From positions 1 through 8,736 of the forward strand of contig JAJFJI010000368.1 in the NCBI GenBank assembly GCA_021774205.1: a DNA stretch of 8,736 nt, in the 5' to 3' direction. The translations under genes were made by a program, and so were the position numbers. Origin of the DNA: Nitrosomonas sp. (lineage in GTDB: Bacteria > Pseudomonadota > Gammaproteobacteria > Burkholderiales > Nitrosomonadaceae). Shown piece by piece: positions 4,738-8,736 of the stretch. The notes under the pieces are model-generated. The model worked only from the letters and a program-made list of their open reading frames with translations, had not been told where the DNA came from and did not search any database. The stretch's first letter is position 1, and every line of letters starts with the position of its first letter.

Positions 4738-7008
4738 TCAGAAATTCTGCCCGAACTGAAATTGGAACGCTTGCAAATTATCACCCTCTTTATCATTCAA
4801 TGGCTGCGCAAGACTTATTTTCAGCGGCCCCATTGGAGAAATCCAGGAAACAGCCAGTCCAGCAGAATAGCGCATTTCATCAAGTTCTATCTTATCAAAT
4901 ACGGTCCCGCCATCCAAAAAGAGACTTAAGCGCAGAGATCGATCATCCGGCATAAAAGGAACAGGAAACAGTACCTCTACATTCCCAACAACACGCTTAT
5001 TCCCCCCTAAAGCAAGGCCGTTTTCGTCTTTCGGCCCCAGTGTATTAAGATCATATCCACGTACCGAATTATTACCGCCCGCAAAAAAGTTCTTAAAGAA
5101 AGGCAATGATGTTCCATTATAGCCCCCGCCAAAACCTACTTCCTTATTCAGCAACAGGGTAAAAGTTTTTGAAAGCGGATAAAATGTTTTCTGCGCATAA
5201 CTAATTTTATAATATTTCAAATCACCGACGGGCGCACTAACTTCACCAAATAGCCGATGCGTTGTCCCCGAAGTGGTATAGATGGCGCTATCTCGTCGGT
5301 CACGCGCCCAGCTTACGGTTAGCGGGAAATTATTGGTGGGATTTCCAAATTCTTCTATAAAATCTTTATCGCGTTGTGGACTGTCATCAAATACCCTAAG
5401 ATCTGTTCGCTCGCCACCCACACTAAATGAAACAATATCATTCTCAGCAATTGGAATCCCAAAGCGAACAGTTGCACCTGTCGTATTCGTTCTAAATCTC
5501 CCTACTCTGGACAAAGAACGCGTATTAAAATCACGTTTGAATATGTCAAAACCCAGGCTGATCCCATCCACGGTAAAATAAGGATTGGTAAAAGAAGCAG
5601 ACATGATTTTGTTAATATTGCCTGTATTAACCGAAAGGTTAAGACTATTTCCAGTACCAAAAATATTGTTTTGTGAGATGGAACCATTGAGGATTATCCC
5701 TTGCCGATCAGAAAAACCCGCGCCAAACATGATAGCGCCCGTTGGTCTCTCCTCTACACTGACATCAATATCAACTTGGTCAGGCGCATCAGACACCGGC
5801 GGTGTTTCTATATTTACACTGGTAAAATAGAACAAGCGATCGATACGCTGCCTGGAAAGATTTATTTTTGACGTTGAATGCCAGCCGCCCTCCATTTGAC
5901 GAAACTCCCGCCGGATCACTTCATCACGTGTGCGATGATTGCCTGAGATATTAATACGCCTGACATATACCCGCCGCCCTGGATCAATAAAAAAAGTGAA
6001 TGACGCTTGCCGCTTTTCCGCGTCCACTACTGGAGATGCATTCACATTTGCGAACGCATAACCATCGTCGCCTAAACGGTCAGTAATAAGTTTAACCGAT
6101 TCTGTCAATTTTTCACGCGCAAATACATCGTATTGCACAAGCTGTATTAACCGATACAGTTCTTCCTCTGGCACGATCATCTCACCGGCTAATTCAATTT
6201 TATCGACTGTATACTGCTCACCTTCGGTGATGTTGACGGTGATATAAATATCACGCATGTTAGGCGTGATCGAGACTTGAGTTGACTCGATATCAAACTC
6301 CAGATACCCACGGTCAAGATAATATGATCGCAGCGTTTCCAGATCAGCGGATAACTTTTGTTTCGAATACTGGTCATTCTTAGTAAACCAAGTCAACCAC
6401 CCCGGGGTGCTAAGCACGAACGACTTTCGCAATTCCTTATCATAAAATGCGTCGTTTCCTACGAAATTAATTTGTCGGATTCTGGCGGTTCTACCTTCAT
6501 CAATGTCAAAGTTGACAGCGACTCGGTTACGCTCCAACGGCGTGGTCGTCGTGGTGATTTTTACCGCATATTTACCTCGACTGATATATTGCCGCTTTAA
6601 TTCATGCTCCGCTCTATCCAGAATAGAGCGGCTAAAGATTCGGGATTCCGACAAGCCGGCTTGTTTCAGACCATCTTTTAGTTTGTCTTCTTCAAATTCC
6701 TTAGCGCCATTGATGATAATTTCCGCGATTGCAGGGCGTTCTTCTACCAGAACAATTAATATGCCGTTTCCAGATTTTAATTTTACATCTTTAAAAAAAC
6801 CCGTCGCATAAAGTGCCTTGATTGCATCAGCAGCTTTTTCTTCATCAAGTACATCTCCAACCTTTACAGGCAAATAACTAAAAACGGTACCCGCTTCGGT
6901 TCGTTGTATGCCTTCCACCCGAATATCTTCAACGATAAACGAATCGCTAGCCCAGGAAAAAACAGAATAGAATAGAAAAAGAAACGTAATGAGAGACTTG
7001 AGCTTCAT
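4738..7008 (-). CDS. bamA: Outer membrane protein assembly factor BamA
   Basis: BamA is the Omp85-family core of the BAM complex that folds and inserts beta-barrel proteins into the outer membrane. The 756-residue product begins with a signal peptide (basic MKLK, hydrophobic stretch, likely cleavage after FSWA at 21). Five POTRA domains occupy roughly 23-422. POTRA1 starts FIVEDIRVEGIQR, and later ones show the typical VDKIELAGE and VYVRRINISGN openings. The 16-strand barrel fills the rest, beginning around the GAGFSDRQGIILNGSI region. The loop-6 motif VRGYD at 649-653 is the family's signature tetrad (VRGF/Y), and the chain ends in Phe756, the classic C-terminal outer-membrane targeting residue. 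The start ATG shares one base with the stop of a doubtful small upstream ORF (TAATG). AGGA lies only 2 bases upstream, which is closer than usual. Downstream is skp, its chaperone partner. No broken or missing segment is seen. Confidence 0.97.
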   Translation of the reverse strand: MKLKSLITFLFLFYSVFSWASDSFIVEDIRVEGIQRTEAGTVFSYLPVKVGDVLDEEKAADAIKALYATGFFKDVKLKSGNGILIVLVEERPAIAEIIINGAKEFEEDKLKDGLKQAGLSESRIFSRSILDRAEHELKRQYISRGKYAVKITTTTTPLERNRVAVNFDIDEGRTARIRQINFVGNDAFYDKELRKSFVLSTPGWLTWFTKNDQYSKQKLSADLETLRSYYLDRGYLEFDIESTQVSITPNMRDIYITVNITEGEQYTVDKIELAGEMIVPEEELYRLIQLVQYDVFAREKLTESVKLITDRLGDDGYAFANVNASPVVDAEKRQASFTFFIDPGRRVYVRRINISGNHRTRDEVIRREFRQMEGGWHSTSKINLSRQRIDRLFYFTSVNIETPPVSDAPDQVDIDVSVEERPTGAIMFGAGFSDRQGIILNGSISQNNIFGTGNSLNLSVNTGNINKIMSASFTNPYFTVDGISLGFDIFKRDFNTRSLSRVGRFRTNTTGATVRFGIPIAENDIVSFSVGGERTDLRVFDDSPQRDKDFIEEFGNPTNNFPLTVSWARDRRDSAIYTTSGTTHRLFGEVSAPVGDLKYYKISYAQKTFYPLSKTFTLLLNKEVGFGGGYNGTSLPFFKNFFAGGNNSVRGYDLNTLGPKDENGLALGGNKRVVGNVEVLFPVPFMPDDRSLRLSLFLDGGTVFDKIELDEMRYSAGLAVSWISPMGPLKISLAQPLNDKEGDNLQAFQFQFGQNF

Positions 7009-7208
7009 TATCCTAAAAACTGCAGCTGGGTAAAGTTTAGCGTCTGCTGCTCTATATTTATGGCAAGATGTAATTCGGAATGATCGTCAACATTTACATC
7101 AAATGTCAGCGTTGGTAGAAACAAAGATAAGCACGCTGCTATAGGCGCCATAGCATTAGTCAGCCTGAATGCAAGTAGCGTAGTTGAGCATATGTAAAAA
7201 TAATTCAT
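7008..7208 (-). CDS. Doubtful small ORF between rseP and bamA
   Basis: The frame from ATG 7206-7208 encodes 66 residues; an open extension back to 7295 would overlap the end of rseP. Its stop overlaps the bamA start codon as TAATG, the arrangement seen in translationally coupled genes. The predicted product starts MNYFYICSTTLLAF and is hydrophobic to about residue 34. The tail is polar and ends NFTQLQFLG. It could be read as a small secreted or membrane-anchored protein. Against this, no Shine-Dalgarno precedes the ATG, I recognise no family, and an ORF of this length in a 246-bp gap can occur by chance. The alternative is a plain untranslated spacer carrying a bamA promoter, though I could not find a convincing -35/-10 pair in it. 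Confidence 0.2.
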   Translation of the reverse strand: MNYFYICSTTLLAFRLTNAMAPIAACLSLFLPTLTFDVNVDDHSELHLAINIEQQTLNFTQLQFLG

Positions 7209-7254
7209 CCGGTTAGTTGTTATTTTAGCTGCCAACCGCAGTTTTTCTAGATGA

Positions 7255-8622
7255 TTAACCAGCAACAAGCCGATGAATATCGTTATATATGGCAAAAGTT
7301 ATCAATGTAAACAACATTGCCATCCCGATCTGTTGACCGATCATCATCGCTTTCTCTGACAGGGGAGTGCCTCTAATAATCTCAATGAGGTAATACATTA
7401 AGTGTCCTCCGTCTAGCACTGGGATCGGCAATAAATTTAGTACAGCCAAACTAACGCTAATGAGTGCAAGAAACCCGATATAAGCAGCAAATCCCATCTG
7501 CGCAGTCTGCCCTGCATAATCAGCAATTGAAATAGGGCCACTGATATTCTTCCAGGAGACGTCACCTATTATCATTTTACCTAACATTTGAAATGTTAAT
7601 ATTGTTGTTTCCCACGTTTTATCAATCGCTTTAAGCATGGCAATCCCGACTGGATAACTGACGGTCACCAATAAGTTTTCCAATTCAGCATAATCGACCT
7701 GCGGCGCAATACCAACCTTCCCGATTTTGTCACCATTTTCCATTGCCGCATCAGGCGTAACGTCTATACGGATAAAATCATTGCCACGTAAAATTTCCAT
7801 CACTACGGGCTGATCTGGATTAGAACGTATCAGATCCACTAATTCTTTCCAGTCAACGATTTCTTCCCCATTAACTGCATAAATTTCATCGCCCTCCATC
7901 AGGCCCGCTCTGTAACCAGCCTCATTATCAATCACCTGAGCGATGATCGGTTTTATGACTGGCTGATAGATACTCAACCCAATCTTGTCTATAAAATCAC
8001 TATCCAGTTCATCGGCAGTAAAATTACTAAGATCCAAGTATCGCAGTGCGATTTCGCCTTTCTGATTGACCGTTTCCAGCTTTATATCTGGGGATTTATC
8101 GAGCGCGAGCTTTAACAGTTTCCAATGCATCTCTTGCCAGCTGGCAACCGGTTCGTCGTCAATTTCTACAATGGTTTCTCCAGCCTCAAAAGATGCAAAA
8201 GCGGCAGGGGTTGCAGGAACAACCGGCCCTAATATTGGTTTAATGCCGCTAATACCAAGTATAAATATTACCCAATACAATAAAATGGCCAGCAAAAAAT
8301 TGGCAATTGGTCCGGCAGCTACGATAGCAAAACGCCGTGAAACAGGCTGATGATTAAATGAACGTGGCAAATCCTCAGGCATGACTTTACCCTCCCGTTC
8401 ATCCAGCATTTTCACATATCCACCAAGTGGAATAGCCGCAATCACCCACTCAGTTTGATCTTTACCCCATCGTTTCCGGAACAAAGGCCGACCAAAGCCA
8501 ATTGAAAAACGCAATACCTTGACGCCACACCAACGCGCCACCAGGTAATGGCCAAATTCATGAAAGGTGATCAATACACCCAAAGCCAGAATAAACGCAG
8601 CCAATGTAGAAATAATTGTCAT
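7255..8622 (-). CDS. rseP: RIP metalloprotease RseP (site-2 protease)
   Basis: RseP is an inner-membrane zinc protease that makes the second, intramembrane cut in the anti-sigma factor RseA, releasing sigma-E when outer-membrane protein folding fails. It also clears remnant signal peptides. The 455-residue product matches the usual length of about 450. The first membrane segment (about 3-25) carries the zinc site HEFGH at 21-25. The second hydrophobic segment is near 97-123. Two PDZ domains follow, about 127-200 and 222-290, the second with the clear AGLMEGDEIYAVNGEEI loop. A third membrane segment near 376-398 runs into NLLPIPVLDGGH, where Asp404 is the third zinc ligand, and the last segment is about 426-446. 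All catalytic residues are intact. The ATG at 8622 gives the expected short N-terminus, but no Shine-Dalgarno is visible ahead of it. It is the first visible gene of the minus-strand cluster. Its substrate RseA and sigma-E are not in the window. Confidence 0.97.
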   Translation of the reverse strand: MTIISTLAAFILALGVLITFHEFGHYLVARWCGVKVLRFSIGFGRPLFRKRWGKDQTEWVIAAIPLGGYVKMLDEREGKVMPEDLPRSFNHQPVSRRFAIVAAGPIANFLLAILLYWVIFILGISGIKPILGPVVPATPAAFASFEAGETIVEIDDEPVASWQEMHWKLLKLALDKSPDIKLETVNQKGEIALRYLDLSNFTADELDSDFIDKIGLSIYQPVIKPIIAQVIDNEAGYRAGLMEGDEIYAVNGEEIVDWKELVDLIRSNPDQPVVMEILRGNDFIRIDVTPDAAMENGDKIGKVGIAPQVDYAELENLLVTVSYPVGIAMLKAIDKTWETTILTFQMLGKMIIGDVSWKNISGPISIADYAGQTAQMGFAAYIGFLALISVSLAVLNLLPIPVLDGGHLMYYLIEIIRGTPLSEKAMMIGQQIGMAMLFTLITFAIYNDIHRLVAG

Positions 8623-8700
8623 ATCAATTTATTGTGCTAGAAAATAGCAATAATTTAGTAGTAAAAAGATAATAAGAAAAAGTAATCCTATCCATCTAAT

Positions 8701-8720
8701 AAAAAACCGAGCGCAACGCT
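8701..8720 (-). terminator. Weak hairpin plus T-run upstream of rseP
   Basis: On the minus strand AGCG-TTG-CGCT (8710-8720) is a 4-bp stem with a 3-base loop. It is followed after CGG by six T residues (8701-8706). This could end a transcript entering from beyond the right edge, which would make rseP the start of its own operon. The stem is short for an intrinsic terminator, so the call is weak. The whole 8623-8736 stretch is AT-rich and holds no recognisable gene end. Confidence 0.25.
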
Positions 8721-8736
8721 AAAAAAGTCATAAATA

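Noticed and set aside
5282..5581. A 99-codon plus-strand ORF inside bamA, and similar ORFs opposite mutS, rnhB and rseP
   Set aside because: These are antisense or out-of-frame shadows of strongly supported genes, with no recognisable protein features.
7009..7254. A sigma-E or sigma-70 promoter ahead of bamA
   Set aside because: On the minus strand TTGACG is present, but no -10 lies at a workable distance, and no GGAACTT-like sigma-E -35 element was seen.
8624..8695. A 23-codon ORF on the minus strand ending TGA one base before the rseP ATG
   Set aside because: It has no ribosome binding site and a stop directly before its ATG, and its composition is simply that of the AT-rich spacer. It is most likely chance.

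Overview
This window looks like ordinary chromosome from a Gram-negative proteobacterium of moderate to low GC content. The protein sequences and the gene neighbourhood suggest a betaproteobacterium, and my best guess is a Nitrosomonas-like ammonia oxidiser. That guess rests on general recognition of the proteins and on the rseP-bamA-skp-fabZ-rnhB order; no search could be run.

Left part (1-474): the last 67 codons of a LysR-type regulator run off the left edge and end at 205. A 142-bp non-coding element follows at 213-354. It starts GTAA, ends TTAC, has long imperfect inverted ends, and is flanked by a perfect 8-bp direct repeat (205-212 and 355-362). These are the hallmarks of a miniature, transposase-less derivative of an IS66-family insertion sequence. 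About 110 bp of AT-rich sequence then lead to mutS.

Centre (475-3738): mutS, a complete mismatch-repair ATPase gene on the plus strand, converges on rnhB (ribonuclease HII) on the minus strand. Only 42 bp separate the two stop codons.

Right part (3714-8622, all minus strand, reading right to left): rseP (site-2 protease of the envelope-stress response), a 246-bp gap with a doubtful small ORF, bamA (outer-membrane protein assembly), skp/ompH (periplasmic chaperone), fabZ (3-hydroxyacyl-ACP dehydratase) and rnhB. This is the familiar proteobacterial envelope-biogenesis cluster. RseP helps sense damaged outer-membrane protein folding, Skp carries unfolded outer-membrane proteins across the periplasm, BamA inserts them, and FabZ supplies fatty acids. 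The cluster is unusual in what it lacks. lpxD, normally between skp and fabZ, and lpxA and lpxB, normally between fabZ and rnhB, are all absent, and the flanking genes are tightly joined.

I see no tRNA, rRNA, CRISPR array or intact transposase, and nothing that amounts to a new multi-gene system. The points most worth following are the missing lipid A genes and the miniature IS66-like element.
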